The notes: a model not told the origin generated them from the letters alone. A stretch of DNA of 64,000 nucleotides from Phaeobacter gallaeciensis DSM 26640 (GCF_000511385.1 NC_023137.1:491001-555000), one strand, 5' to 3'; numbered from the stretch's first letter, positions 27,252 through 36,735 are shown. Made by a program: numbers and translations.

Positions 27252-29183
27252 GCCAGCGAGTTCCTTGGAGAAAGGCACCGGCAGCGGCGTCTTGCCAAGG
27301 CGCGCACGGTAGACAGGCAGGCTCTCGGTGACGCGCATCACGTAGTTGCGCGTCTCGTTGAAGGGGATGTGTTCGATCCAGTCGACAATCCCCGGCGTGC
27401 CGTCACGCGGATCGCCATAGCGCTCCATCCAGGCCTTGGGGCGATGGGGGCCTGCGTTATAGCCTGCCGCCATCATCACCACATTGCCGTTAAAATCCCC
27501 CGCCAGATCGGCAAGGTAATTGCTGCCCAGAAGGGCGTTATAGGACCAGTCGGAGATCAGTCGCCCGGTTGTGTGATTGGCCTGAATGCCCATGTTCGAG
27601 GCGACCAGTTTCGCGGTGGCGGGCATCACCTGCATCAGCCCCCGTGCGCCCGCGTGGCTGATCACGATAGGGTCGAATTCACTCTCGCGCCGGGCAATGG
27701 CGAGAGTCATTTCGCGTGCCATCGGCAGGTCCTTCTGGGCGACGGGATGCAGCGGAAAATAAGCGGCTTCCAGCTCTTCTCCCTTCTGGGCGGCGCGTTT
27801 GGCAATCATCACTGCCAGATGCGGCTCCTTCATGGCGACGGCCATTTCGCCCAGCTGGCGTGCCTCAACCGGGCCGAGCCCTTCGACCAGATGGGTGAGG
27901 AAGCGTTCCGCCAAGGGCATGTCGCCTGCCTGCAACAGCAACAGCCCGGCCTCCGCCACGGTGGAGTTCAGAAAACCCGCGGCGCGCCAGTCGGGCACCT
28001 GCGGCGGGGTGATGAGGTCGGGATCAAAGGGACGGCCCAGAACCTCTGCGGCCAGAAGCCCGTAGAATGATGTCTGATAATCCGCAGCCTTGGCATAGGC
28101 GGCATGGGCCTTCTCGATATCGCCATGGGCACCATAGGCCTGACCCAGCCAATAACCGCCACGACCCACCGAAATCGGGCTTTCGACCGAGGCAAGGAAG
28201 CGTTCAAAGTGATAGGCCGCCAGTTCCGGGTCCTGCAATTTGCGCAGCGCAATGTAGCCTGCCAGCCATTCGCAATCGGAGTAGCCGTAGCCGGCATCCT
28301 CCGGCGCGAAATGGTGTGCGGCAAGCTGGTAGGCGCGTTCGTGATTGCCGTCACGCATGTCCTGCCGCGCCAGATCGCGGCGACGGCGCAGCCATTTGGC
28401 TGGCTCGCCCAGTTTTTCGGCTGTGGTGCTTCGATCCATCATCAGGGTGATGGCATCCTCCTGCCGCCGCTTGCGGTCGCGCCAGGCGAAACGATCATAA
28501 GCCAGGCCCGCATTATCCTTCAGCGCGTCGGGGACGGCGGCGATTCGGGCATCGACGCCGGGTTCCGCCTCTTGCAGGGCCAGTCGCGCCTCCGCCAGTT
28601 TGCGCGGCCCGTCCTCAACCAGCGGCAACATTCGCCGGGCGCTGACCTTGTGATTGTCCCAGAGCATCTGATCCAGTCGCGCCGCGTGATGTGGCGCCAG
28701 CAGCTTGGCGTGGCGCTTCAGATAGTCGTCCTGAATGACCGACCCCATGGGCATGGTGCGCCAGGCCAAAACCAGCTCTGCCTCGCCTTCGCCTTTCTGC
28801 CCAGCTGCGATCAGCGCACGGCCATAGCTCAGCGCGCCTTCGGCCGTTTGCGGGCGGGTGTCTTTGTAGAAGGCAAGGATAGTCTTGCGCCCGGCCTCGG
28901 CAATCTGCGGTTCGTTCTTGCGCCGCAGCAGCGCCAGCCCGGGCCAGTCCGCGCGCCTTGCCAGAAACGCCATCACATCGGCGGCCGACCCCATCCCGGC
29001 GCGCAGCCGGTGCCATTCAATCACATCGCGGGCCACGGTGGCTTCATGGCCGGCACTCCGCCCGGCTTCGCTCCATTTTTCAGAGCGCATCAGCTCCAGC
29101 GCGCGGTTCAGGTCCACGGCGATGGCAGCGGTGCCGCTCAGAGTGGCGGAAATGAGGGCAATAAGGGCCAGAATGCGTGTCAT
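27225..29183 (-). CDS. Soluble lytic murein transglycosylase
   Basis: The protein of about 652 residues has a signal peptide (MTRILALIALISATLSG), a long alpha-helical superhelix, and a C-terminal SLT domain with the catalytic Glu in ARRESEFDP. The SLT motif SHAGARGLMQVMPATA and NALLGSNYLADL follow. It cleaves peptidoglycan glycan strands to anhydromuropeptides in the periplasm, like Slt70. An ATG at 29192 is an alternative start. It is a single gene, divergent from dapA. Confidence 0.92.
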   Translation of the reverse strand: MTRILALIALISATLSGTAAIAVDLNRALELMRSEKWSEAGRSAGHEATVARDVIEWHRLRAGMGSAADVMAFLARRADWPGLALLRRKNEPQIAEAGRKTILAFYKDTRPQTAEGALSYGRALIAAGQKGEGEAELVLAWRTMPMGSVIQDDYLKRHAKLLAPHHAARLDQMLWDNHKVSARRMLPLVEDGPRKLAEARLALQEAEPGVDARIAAVPDALKDNAGLAYDRFAWRDRKRRQEDAITLMMDRSTTAEKLGEPAKWLRRRRDLARQDMRDGNHERAYQLAAHHFAPEDAGYGYSDCEWLAGYIALRKLQDPELAAYHFERFLASVESPISVGRGGYWLGQAYGAHGDIEKAHAAYAKAADYQTSFYGLLAAEVLGRPFDPDLITPPQVPDWRAAGFLNSTVAEAGLLLLQAGDMPLAERFLTHLVEGLGPVEARQLGEMAVAMKEPHLAVMIAKRAAQKGEELEAAYFPLHPVAQKDLPMAREMTLAIARRESEFDPIVISHAGARGLMQVMPATAKLVASNMGIQANHTTGRLISDWSYNALLGSNYLADLAGDFNGNVVMMAAGYNAGPHRPKAWMERYGDPRDGTPGIVDWIEHIPFNETRNYVMRVTESLPVYRARLGKTPLPVPFSKELAGSTLDAFAP

Positions 29184-29324
29184 CTCTTGCATTTTCCAAC
29201 GTTCCGGGGATAGAGCCAATGACGATAATCCGTGACCTGCCGGTATCAACTCAAATCCCCGGCATGTCCATCACTCAAGCCGGTGCAATTCTGCGCCCGC
29301 ACGAACAGCAAAGGGAGCGTGCCC

Positions 29325-30197
29325 ATGTTCAAAGGCTCTATGCCAGCCCTCGTCACCCCGTTTTCCAACGGCGAGCTGGATCTGGATACGCTCAAACGGT
29401 TGGTCGAGTGGCACATTGATCAGGGCTCCACTGCGCTGGTCCCGGTGGGCACCACCGGCGAAAGCCCGACCCTGACCCATGAAGAGCATGAAACCGTCAT
29501 TGCCGAAGTGGTGAAAAGCGCCGCCGGCCGGGTGCCGGTGATTGCCGGTGCGGGCTCCAACAACACGGTTGAGGGCAAGCGGTTTGTGCAATTCGCCGCC
29601 GAGGTGGGCGCCGATGCCGCGCTTGTGGTGACGCCCTATTACAACAAGCCGACCCAGCGCGGATTGATTGCGCATTTCACCGAGCTGCATAACTGTGCCG
29701 ATATTCCGATTGTGATCTACAATATTCCCGGTCGCTCTGTCATTGATATGACTCCTGCCACCATGGGCGAACTGGCCAAGCTGGAGCGCATCATCGGTGT
29801 GAAGGATGCAACCGGCGATATCGCCCGTGTCTCGCAGCAGCGCGCCTCTTGCGGTGCGGATTTTGTGCAGCTGTCTGGCGAGGATGCAACCGCACTGGGC
29901 TTTAACGCTCATGGTGGGGTTGGCTGCATCTCGGTCACCGCAAATGTCGCGCCGAAGCTCTGCGCCGAATTCCAGGCGGCGACGCTGGCCGGTGATTACG
30001 CACTGGCGCTGGAGTATCAGGACAAGCTGATGCCGCTGCATGAGGCGATTTTCATCGAGCCGGGTCTGGCGGGGGCGAAATATGGTCTCTCCAAACTGGG
30101 TCTGTGCAGCGAAGAAGTGCGCCTGCCGCTCACTGGTCTGGAAGACAGCACCAAGGCCGCGATTAACGCTGCCATGGCCCATGCAGGCCTGCTCTAA
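29325..30197 (+). CDS. dapA: 4-hydroxy-tetrahydrodipicolinate synthase
   Basis: The 290-residue TIM-barrel aldolase condenses pyruvate with aspartate semialdehyde in lysine and diaminopimelate synthesis. It has [27 protein letters not shown], the catalytic tyrosine in VIYNIPGRS, and the Schiff-base lysine in GVKDATGD. Length and motifs are standard. AAGGGAG lies nine bases before the ATG. In many relatives smpB follows dapA; here it does not. A clear terminator follows. Confidence 0.95.
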   Translation: MFKGSMPALVTPFSNGELDLDTLKRLVEWHIDQGSTALVPVGTTGESPTLTHEEHETVIAEVVKSAAGRVPVIAGAGSNNTVEGKRFVQFAAEVGADAALVVTPYYNKPTQRGLIAHFTELHNCADIPIVIYNIPGRSVIDMTPATMGELAKLERIIGVKDATGDIARVSQQRASCGADFVQLSGEDATALGFNAHGGVGCISVTANVAPKLCAEFQAATLAGDYALALEYQDKLMPLHEAIFIEPGLAGAKYGLSKLGLCSEEVRLPLTGLEDSTKAAINAAMAHAGLL

Positions 30198-30228
30198 CAG
30201 CGGAACAACAGACAAACACCTTATTTCG

Positions 30229-30254
30229 GGCCGGGACGCTGCTGCGTTCCGGCC
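30229..30254 (+). terminator. Rho-independent terminator of dapA
   Basis: GGCCGGGACGC at 30229-30239 pairs with GCGTTCCGGCC at 30244-30254 (one G-U pair). It is followed by TGTTTCGTTTT. Confidence 0.8.
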
Positions 30255-30563
30255 TGTTTCGTTTTGGCTTTCTTCTGTCTCTAACCGGCGGTGTAGGGTC
30301 ACATGCCTACGGTCAGACTTGGTGGAAATAGAAAGGCGGCGCCGCCCCGGTGGAGATCCCGGGAATGGCTGGAAATTGCGGGGCGCGTCACTGCCCCGGT
30401 GCGAAACTGCTTTGCACAGACCCTGACGGCACAGATGCCGCCGAGGCCGGTTTCCATGGTGTCCGGGGTCGTAAAGCCCGGCGGTGATCGCGATCTGGAA
30501 CAGGGTAGCGCCGCCGGATGTATCAGCGGTAAGCGGGGCGTGCGCTGCCTGGGCAACGGCAGA
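30255..30563. other. Intergenic stretch without a supported gene
   Basis: Between the dapA terminator and the end of the sigma factor gene, open frames exist on both strands, but none has a ribosome site or a recognisable protein. The base composition resembles coding DNA, so it could be a decayed gene remnant. I see no specific element in it. Confidence 0.4.
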
Positions 30564-31445
30564 TCACCCCAGCACAGATGCCAGATGCCCTGTCTTATCC
30601 GGGTTGCGGGTGACATAGATGCAGGCAATCCGGCCGTCGCGAATATCCAGAGAGGTGGCTTGCAGGATGCCATCCTCGCCCCGGCTCAGAACGGCAGGCA
30701 GACCATTGAGCTGGCAGGCGCGCCACTTCTCCGGGACCGTCTGGTCGCTCTTGCGAGCCAGCCCCGCGAGCAGCCGTAGCACCTTGTCGCGTCCGTAGAT
30801 CGGGTTGAGTGCGGCCATCGCCTTACCGCCGCCGTCGGAGATCAGCTGCACATCTTTGGTCAGCAACTGCGTCAGCGCGGCGGTATCGCCGGTTTTAGAG
30901 GCGCGAAAGAATGCCTCGGTCAGCGCGGCGCCTTGGTCTGGGTTGCTGGGGGCGTCCGGTCGTCGGGCCTGCACCTTGCGGCGCGCGCGGGTGGCCAGTT
31001 GGCGGCAAGCCTCGGGCGTGCGGTTCAGGGCAGAGGCCACATCGTTGTAAGAGCTGTCAAAGATATCATGCAAAAGGAAGGCCGCGCGTTCCAGGGGGGA
31101 GAGGGCATCCAGCGCCAGCAAAAGCGCAACCGAGACGTCATGATCCAACAACTCGGTGGTCTCATCCGTCAGCACCGGTTCCGGCAGCCATTCCCCCGGA
31201 TAGGTCTCGCGCCGCACGCGGGCTGATTTCAGCTGATCCAGACAGAGCCGCGTGGTGATCCGCATCAGATAGCCGGTCGCATCCAGAACTTCACCCTTGG
31301 GTGCGGATTGCCAGCGCAGATAGGCGTCTTGCAGGATATCCTCGGCATCGGTCACGCTGCCCAGCATCCGGTAGGCGGCCGCAAACAATCGCGGCCGCGC
31401 TGTCAGAAACGCATCGGTTCCTGTGTCTTTGGTCTGTGCTGTCAC
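30564..31445 (-). CDS. ECF41-type RNA polymerase sigma factor with SnoaL-like C-terminal domain
   Basis: The 293-residue sigma factor has region 2 (residues about 14-80), the linker WLPEP (86-90) typical of ECF41, region 4 (about 105-160), and a SnoaL-like extension. That extension carries the ECF41 motifs DGGGK (204-208) and NPDK (281-284). In characterised ECF41 proteins the extension, not an anti-sigma factor, modulates activity. It starts with GTG, overlapping the stop of the partner gene by four bases. It is transcribed from a matching ECF41 promoter, so it is probably autoregulated. Confidence 0.95.
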   Translation of the reverse strand: MTAQTKDTGTDAFLTARPRLFAAAYRMLGSVTDAEDILQDAYLRWQSAPKGEVLDATGYLMRITTRLCLDQLKSARVRRETYPGEWLPEPVLTDETTELLDHDVSVALLLALDALSPLERAAFLLHDIFDSSYNDVASALNRTPEACRQLATRARRKVQARRPDAPSNPDQGAALTEAFFRASKTGDTAALTQLLTKDVQLISDGGGKAMAALNPIYGRDKVLRLLAGLARKSDQTVPEKWRACQLNGLPAVLSRGEDGILQATSLDIRDGRIACIYVTRNPDKTGHLASVLG

Positions 31446-31912
31446 GCCGCGTTGGCCCCGGTGGTGGTTTCGCTCACAGGGTGGGCGCTGCGAAAGCCGA
31501 TTGCAATGCGGTTCCAGCTGTTGATGGCGCCGATCAGCAGCGTCAGCAGCACCTGTTCGCGCGGCTCGAACAGCTCTGCCACGGCGTCATAGTCGGCATC
31601 GGGTGCGGCGGTGGCTTCTACCCGTGTCAGCGCCTCACACCAGGCCAGCGCCGCGCGTTCGCGGGGCGTGTAGAGCGGCGATTCGCGCCATGCGTTCAGC
31701 AGATGCATCCGGTCCTCGCTCTCGCCCTGGGCGCGCATCTCATGGGTGTGCATATGGATGCAGAAGGCACAGCCGTTGATCTGGGAGGCGCGCAATTTCA
31801 CCAGTTCCACCACGCTGAATTCCAAGGTGCTGTTCTTGAACAGGGCTTCCTGCTCCATCATCGGTTTGAACAGATCCCCGGCGGCAGAGAAATAATCGAG
31901 ACGTTGCGACAT
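31442..31912 (-). CDS. Carboxymuconolactone decarboxylase (AhpD-like) partner of ECF41
   Basis: The 156-residue protein has the CMD redox motif CAFCIHMHTHEMR (C-x2-C-x3-H) near residue 50. It belongs to the COE group (carboxymuconolactone decarboxylases, oxidoreductases, epimerases) that accompanies ECF41 genes and is their usual target. AAAGGA lies seven bases before the ATG at 31912; a second ATG at 31915 and an in-frame extension to 32128 are less likely. It is first in the two-gene operon. Confidence 0.93.
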   Translation of the reverse strand: MSQRLDYFSAAGDLFKPMMEQEALFKNSTLEFSVVELVKLRASQINGCAFCIHMHTHEMRAQGESEDRMHLLNAWRESPLYTPRERAALAWCEALTRVEATAAPDADYDAVAELFEPREQVLLTLLIGAINSWNRIAIGFRSAHPVSETTTGANAA

Positions 31913-31944
31913 CATTTGGTCCTTTCTGATGGGTTCAGAAACAG

Positions 31945-31971
31945 GACGAGGCAGCGGGTAGGTTTGTGACA
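31945..31971 (-). promoter_or_regulatory. ECF41-dependent promoter
   Basis: On the minus strand TGTCACA (31971-31965) is followed after exactly 16 bases by CGTC (31948-31945), the reported ECF41 promoter form. The -10 element lies 33 bases before the start of the CMD gene. It would transcribe the CMD-sigma operon. Confidence 0.88.
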
Positions 31972-32013
31972 TGGCCGGTGCGATTTTTTGAAAAAAGATG
32001 TGGGCCATGAAAA

Positions 32014-32034
32014 AGGGCGCCACCGGGGCGCCCT
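32014..32034 (-). terminator. Terminator of the citrate synthase-soeABC operon
   Basis: AGGGCGCC at 32014-32021 pairs with GGCGCCCT at 32027-32034. On the minus strand TTTTTC follows. It lies 24 bases past the soeC stop. Confidence 0.82.
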
Positions 32035-32057
32035 GATTGTTGGGGGTTTGGGGAGGT

Positions 32058-32945
32058 TCAACGCTTGCCGTAATAAAGCCCGACCACATGTTCGGCCTGA
32101 GCAAAGAACAGCCAGCGCGAGACGGCAATTCCGGCGATGTGCAGCAGCACCGCCAGCCCCGCGAGCAGGTGTTTGAGCATCAGCCCCTCCACCGGCAGGA
32201 TCAGGCAGATCAAGGGAAGCGCAAAGCCCAAGGAAAAGGCGATCACCCGCAGTTTCTGCGCATGTTTGCGCCCGACCACATGCACGAATTCCCGCAACAG
32301 ATAGTTGGAGCCGGTATGGGGCGGCTCAAACGCGCGCACGGCACCACGATCTCCGAGGCCCGTCGCGGTGCCCATATCGGTGCCGGAGGTGGCAAAGGCC
32401 TGATCGCCTTTGGCCCAATAGGCCAGTTGCACCGAACCTGCGATGGCCAGCAACCAGGGGGCCAGCGCCTCCGCCCCGGCCAGCAGTGACCCGCCCGCAA
32501 GGCTGAAGGACAGGAACATCACCGGTGTCAGTGACATGTTCCAGCGCGGAATGGTCTTGAGCTGGGTGTAGATCATCGAGGTGGTAAAGACCGTCGCCAG
32601 CGACAGCGCTGCGCCGATCCAGCCAAGCGCCCACCAATGGGTGTCCAGAAACACCGCGCCAAAGGCAAAAAGCCCCATCACCATGAGGGCGGCAACAGCG
32701 CAGATGCCTTCGCGGCTGAGCCAGCTGGTTTTCCACTGGGTGAAGGCGCGCCAGGCCCGTTCCGGTCGGCCGAGGTGAAAGGTCGAGGCCAAGAGCCCGC
32801 CCACCGCAAAACCAAAGGCGATGGCGTAGAACACAAAGGCGACCCAGCCCGTCACCTCGGGTTTGCCAAGGCCAAGGAAGGTCAGAAGGCCAAAGCCGAG
32901 ACCAGAGAGGGTGGTAAAGATGATAACAGAGGGTGCGGGATGCAT
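32058..32945 (-). CDS. soeC: Sulfite dehydrogenase membrane anchor subunit SoeC (DmsC family)
   Basis: The 295-residue protein has eight predicted transmembrane helices and the DmsC/NrfD-type pattern (STFHLGRPERAWRAF near residue 58, then SREGICAVAA). It anchors the catalytic dimer and passes electrons to the quinone pool. The DmsC family alone also includes DMSO reductase anchors. The assignment to SoeC rests on the cytoplasmic SoeA-type catalytic subunit and the taurine/sulfite gene context. Its start overlaps the soeB stop (TGATG). Confidence 0.87.
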   Translation of the reverse strand: MHPAPSVIIFTTLSGLGFGLLTFLGLGKPEVTGWVAFVFYAIAFGFAVGGLLASTFHLGRPERAWRAFTQWKTSWLSREGICAVAALMVMGLFAFGAVFLDTHWWALGWIGAALSLATVFTTSMIYTQLKTIPRWNMSLTPVMFLSFSLAGGSLLAGAEALAPWLLAIAGSVQLAYWAKGDQAFATSGTDMGTATGLGDRGAVRAFEPPHTGSNYLLREFVHVVGRKHAQKLRVIAFSLGFALPLICLILPVEGLMLKHLLAGLAVLLHIAGIAVSRWLFFAQAEHVVGLYYGKR

Positions 32946-33739
32946 CAGCTTGTCTCCTCTGCGGAATTGCCCGGTAGTTTGTCGAGCGCCTTGTCCAGCC
33001 AGCCGAGGAAGCCCTTGGGTTCTTCTGCGACAGGGGCCAGCAGCGGGGCCAGAATGTCGATCTGATCCTCGATCTGGTCCTTGGGGCGCGGGGGCAGGTA
33101 TTTGTTCACGGGTTTGGTGCCCATTTCCGGCATCAGATCCATGCCGCCGCGCTCTGCCACCAGTTTGGAGACATCGCTGTCGGGATCGCCCAGATCGCCA
33201 AAGTGACGCGCGCCTGCCGGACAGGTCCGCACGCAGGAGGGCACACGGTCTACCTCTGGCAGATTTTCATTGTAGATCCGGTCCACACAGAGCGTGCATT
33301 TCTTCATCACCCCTTCGGCCAGATCCAACTCACGGGCGCCATAGGGGCAGGACCACGCGCAAAGGCCACAGCCGATGCAGTTGGATTCATTGACCAGAAC
33401 GATGCCATCCTCCACCCGTTTGTAGCTGGCGCCGGTGGGGCAGACGGTGACGCAGGGGGCGTCTTCGCAATGCAGGCAGGATTTCGGAAAATGCACCAGT
33501 TGGGCCGCCGGGTTTGGTTGGCTCGCACATGGCGAAGGCTGCACCTCATAAGAATGCACGCGGTTGAGGAAGGTGCCGGAGGGATCGGCGCCATAGGCAT
33601 TCTGATCTGATAACGGTGCGCCATAGTTTTCGGTGTTCCAGCCCTTGCAGGAAATCACACAGGCATGGCAGCCGACGCAGGTGTCAAGGTCGATGACCAG
33701 CCCCATCTTGCGGTCGGTCTTGGTGGGAAGCTCAGTCAT
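32945..33739 (-). CDS. soeB: Sulfite dehydrogenase iron-sulfur subunit SoeB
   Basis: The 264-residue ferredoxin-like protein has four cysteine groups for [4Fe-4S] clusters: CVGCHACVISC near residue 21, CLHCEDAPCVTVCP near 88, CIGCGLCAWSCP near 121, and CTLCVDRI with later CVRTCPAG. It has no signal peptide, in line with a cytoplasmic complex. It carries electrons from SoeA to SoeC. DmsB- and PhsB-like proteins share this layout; the context decides for Soe. It follows soeA after a 79-base gap holding two hairpins. Confidence 0.88.
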   Translation of the reverse strand: MTELPTKTDRKMGLVIDLDTCVGCHACVISCKGWNTENYGAPLSDQNAYGADPSGTFLNRVHSYEVQPSPCASQPNPAAQLVHFPKSCLHCEDAPCVTVCPTGASYKRVEDGIVLVNESNCIGCGLCAWSCPYGARELDLAEGVMKKCTLCVDRIYNENLPEVDRVPSCVRTCPAGARHFGDLGDPDSDVSKLVAERGGMDLMPEMGTKPVNKYLPPRPKDQIEDQIDILAPLLAPVAEEPKGFLGWLDKALDKLPGNSAEETS

Positions 33740-33766
33740 TGCGTACCCTCAATGCAGAGTGCGGAA

Positions 33767-33812
33767 CCAAGAAAATGTCTATTTTCTTGGCAATTTCCTC
33801 GGAAGAAAATTG
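33767..33812 (-). other. Two tandem hairpins between soeA and soeB
   Basis: CCAAGAAAAT (33767-33776) and ATTTTCTTGG (33781-33790) form a perfect 10-base stem with a 4-base loop. CAATTT (33791-33796) and AAATTG (33807-33812) form a second stem next to it. The stretch is AT-rich in GC-rich DNA and lies inside an operon, so mRNA processing or stabilisation is more likely than full termination. Confidence 0.65.
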
Positions 33813-33818
33813 GGTTGA

Positions 33819-36659
33819 TCATTTGCCCACCTTCCATGTCAGGTCTTTGGGACCGGTGCCAACGGGTGAGGTTTGCGCCGGGACCGCGGGTTGGCTTTCG
33901 CTCAGATCCTGTGGCGCGGCGGCTTTTTCGATCTTCACCTTCAGATCGAACCAGGCGGCCTGACCGGTGATCGGGTCGGAATTGGCCCAGCGAAGCCCGT
34001 CGCCCTTGGGTGGCAGCAGTTCGTGGATGAGGTGATTGAGGAGGAAGCCCTTGGTGGCCTCGGGGGCATTTTCCTCAAGGGCCCATGCGCCCTTGCGCTT
34101 GCCGATGGCGTTCCAGGTCCAGACGGTGTTTTCATTGAGCGCGGCCATCTCCATCACGGGCACGGTGATTTCGCCATGAGGGGAGGTGACCTTGGCCCAG
34201 TCGCCATCGCTGAGGTTGTTCTCGCGCATCAGCTTGGTTGGCACATATAGGGGATTGCGGCCGTGGATCTGGCGCAGCCAGGCGTTCTGCGTGCCCCAGG
34301 AGTGATACATCGCCATGGGCCGCTGGGTGAGGGCGTTGACGGTGAAGCCCTCGTTGCCTTGCTGATCGGTTTCATACCAGATCGGCAGCGGGTCCATCGT
34401 CTCCTTGATGCGGTCGCGTAGGTACTCGGGCGGCTGACGCTCACCGTGGCCTTCGGCGGCGAGCTGGAATTTGCGCAACGGCTCCACATAGAGCTGGAAC
34501 AGATAAGGCTGCGGGCTGTCAAAGAGGCCGAGATTCACCGCCCAGTCCTGATAGGCCATGTTCCAGGGTTTGAAATAGCTGGCCTCTGCCGGGATATGCT
34601 CAACAAAGAAACCACCGTTTTCGATGTATTTATCCAGCTGTTCGGGGTTCACCTCGCCCCGGCCGACCTTGCTGCCGTCCTCGCCCCGGAAACCTGCAAG
34701 CGGGCCGATGCCGGGTTTGCGTTCGTGGTTCACGATATAGTCGGCGTAGTCCTGCCATTTAGCTGTGCCGTCTTCATGGGTGAAGCCGGGCAGTTTCATT
34801 TTGTTGGCCAGTTGTACCAGCACGCTCTGGAAGCCCCGCACATCGCGGTCGGGTTCAACCACCGGCCAGCGGATCGCATCCGCCGCGCCGTCGGCCTCAC
34901 AGATGGGACGGTCGAGCAGGGAGATACAGTCGTGGCGTTCCAGATAGGTGGTGTCGGGCAGGATCAGATCCGCATAAGCCACCATTTCCGATGAATATGC
35001 GTCAGAATAGATGATCCGGGGGATCACATAATCGCCGTTGTCGTCGGTATCGGTGAGCATCTCCATCACGCCGCGCGTATTCATCGAGGAGTTCCACGAC
35101 ATATTGGCCATATACATGAACAGCGTGTCGACCTTGTAAGGGTCACCGGCATGGGCGTTGGAGATCACCATATGCATCAGCCCGTGGCTGGACATCGGGT
35201 TTTCCCAGGTGAAGGCCTTGTCGATACGCGCCGGGCTGCCGTCGGTCTTCAGTGCCAGATGCTCCGGCCCATGGACAAAGCCCAGATGCGGGCCGTCTAG
35301 CGGTTTGTTCGGGGTGACGCGGCAATGGGGGGCGGGATGGGCCTCCACCGGTTTGGGGTAGGGCGGTTTGAAGCGAAAACCGCCGGGGGCCTCCACCGTG
35401 CCTAGCAGGATCTGCAACACATGCAGCGCGCGGCAGGTCTGGAACCCGTTGGCATGGGCCGAGACACCGCGCATAGAGTGCATGGCGACCGGGCGGCCTT
35501 TCATGGTTTTGTGGGTCTCACCGCGGAAATCGGTCCATTCCTGATCCAGCTCGAAGGCCTCATCAAACGCGACGCGGGCCAGTTCGGCGGCGATAGCGCG
35601 GATGCGCTTGGCGGAGACGCCGCAACGCTCGGCCACGGCTTCGGGGGCGTAGTCGTCGCTGAGGTAACGCTGGGCCATCAGTTGGAAGACGGACACATGG
35701 GTGATGTCGCCCATGGTGAAGGACCCGCCGAGGTCAGGACGCACACCGCGCATGTCAAAGGGGGCCAGCTTGCCGGTGGTGCGGTTGATCACCAGAGGCG
35801 CGCCATGGTCGTCGCGCAGGAACAGGCCGTAGTCAGGGCTGTCGGGGTCCTGATTGACCAGCACCGGCGCGTTGGTGAACTGGCTGAGATACTCCAGATC
35901 GATCTTTCCGGCCTTCATCAGCACATGCACCAGCGACAGGATAAACAACCCGTCGGTGCCCGGCGTGATACCGACCCAATCATCGGCCACAGCGTTATAG
36001 CCAGAGCGGATCGGGTTCACCCCGATGACGCGGGCGCCGCGCGCCTTGATCTTGCCGATGCCCATCTTGATGGGGTTGCTGTCGTGGTCTTCGGCGACGC
36101 CAAACAGCATGAACAGCTTGGTGTGATCCCAGTCGGGCTGGCCGAATTCCCAGAACGCGCCGCCCATCGTGTAGATGCCGGCGGTGGCCATATTGACCGA
36201 GCAGAACCCGCCGTGGGCCGCATAGTTGCAGGTGCCGAAGTTTTGCGCCCAGAAGCTGGTGAAGCTCTGGGATTGGTCACGCCCGGTAAAGAACGCCAGT
36301 TTCTCCGGGTTGTCTTTGCGGATCGGTTCCAGCCAGCCAGCAGCAATGTCCAGCGCCTCATCCCAGGAGATTTCCTCGAACTTGCCGGAGCCACGTGGGC
36401 CGACGCGTTTCATCGGCGCGCGCAGGCGCGAGGGGGCGTTGTGCTGCATGATCCCGGCCGAACCCTTGGCGCAGAGCACGCCCTTGTTCACCGGATGATC
36501 GCGGTTGCCTTCGATGTAGGCGACCTTTTTCTGGCCATCCTTATCCGTCTTCATGTGGACGTTGATGCCGCAACGGCAGGCGCACATGTAGCAGGTGGTC
36601 TGGCGGATCTCGTCCGATACAGGCGGCGAGGTCTCTAGCTGGGGCTGGGTATGTGCCAT
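33819..36659 (-). CDS. soeA: Sulfite dehydrogenase molybdopterin subunit SoeA
   Basis: This 946-residue bis-MGD molybdoenzyme of the DMSO reductase family has no twin-arginine signal, so it works in the cytoplasm. That is the hallmark of SoeABC, which oxidises sulfite to sulfate. An N-terminal [4Fe-4S] motif uses C23, C26, C30 and C63. The Mo-site region FGTCNYAAHGGFCSVNMA follows. Thiosulfate or polysulfide reductases are related but usually exported. Taurine breakdown by Xsc releases sulfite, which fits. The ATG at 36659 is chosen; the frame extends to 36758 without a good signal. It follows the citrate synthase gene by 76 bases. Confidence 0.88.
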   Translation of the reverse strand: MAHTQPQLETSPPVSDEIRQTTCYMCACRCGINVHMKTDKDGQKKVAYIEGNRDHPVNKGVLCAKGSAGIMQHNAPSRLRAPMKRVGPRGSGKFEEISWDEALDIAAGWLEPIRKDNPEKLAFFTGRDQSQSFTSFWAQNFGTCNYAAHGGFCSVNMATAGIYTMGGAFWEFGQPDWDHTKLFMLFGVAEDHDSNPIKMGIGKIKARGARVIGVNPIRSGYNAVADDWVGITPGTDGLFILSLVHVLMKAGKIDLEYLSQFTNAPVLVNQDPDSPDYGLFLRDDHGAPLVINRTTGKLAPFDMRGVRPDLGGSFTMGDITHVSVFQLMAQRYLSDDYAPEAVAERCGVSAKRIRAIAAELARVAFDEAFELDQEWTDFRGETHKTMKGRPVAMHSMRGVSAHANGFQTCRALHVLQILLGTVEAPGGFRFKPPYPKPVEAHPAPHCRVTPNKPLDGPHLGFVHGPEHLALKTDGSPARIDKAFTWENPMSSHGLMHMVISNAHAGDPYKVDTLFMYMANMSWNSSMNTRGVMEMLTDTDDNGDYVIPRIIYSDAYSSEMVAYADLILPDTTYLERHDCISLLDRPICEADGAADAIRWPVVEPDRDVRGFQSVLVQLANKMKLPGFTHEDGTAKWQDYADYIVNHERKPGIGPLAGFRGEDGSKVGRGEVNPEQLDKYIENGGFFVEHIPAEASYFKPWNMAYQDWAVNLGLFDSPQPYLFQLYVEPLRKFQLAAEGHGERQPPEYLRDRIKETMDPLPIWYETDQQGNEGFTVNALTQRPMAMYHSWGTQNAWLRQIHGRNPLYVPTKLMRENNLSDGDWAKVTSPHGEITVPVMEMAALNENTVWTWNAIGKRKGAWALEENAPEATKGFLLNHLIHELLPPKGDGLRWANSDPITGQAAWFDLKVKIEKAAAPQDLSESQPAVPAQTSPVGTGPKDLTWKVGK

Positions 36660-36735
36660 GGTGTCCCTGTCTGATGATGCGCCGGGCCTGCATGGGCCGG
36701 GCGGCGTTATTTGGTGTGTCGCTGAATGGGTGGGA

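Noticed and set aside
30299..30779. Open frames on both strands between dapA and the ECF41 gene
   Set aside because: No ribosome site, no known fold, and both overlap the sigma factor gene. I leave the stretch as unassigned.
35421..36638. Long open frame antisense to soeA
   Set aside because: It mirrors the soeA codons, has a histidine/glycine-rich composition typical of GC-rich antisense frames, and has no recognisable domain or ribosome site.
32058..36659. DMSO or thiosulfate reductase
   Set aside because: The catalytic subunit lacks an export signal and sits with taurine genes that release sulfite, which fits SoeABC better. The family alone would not decide it.
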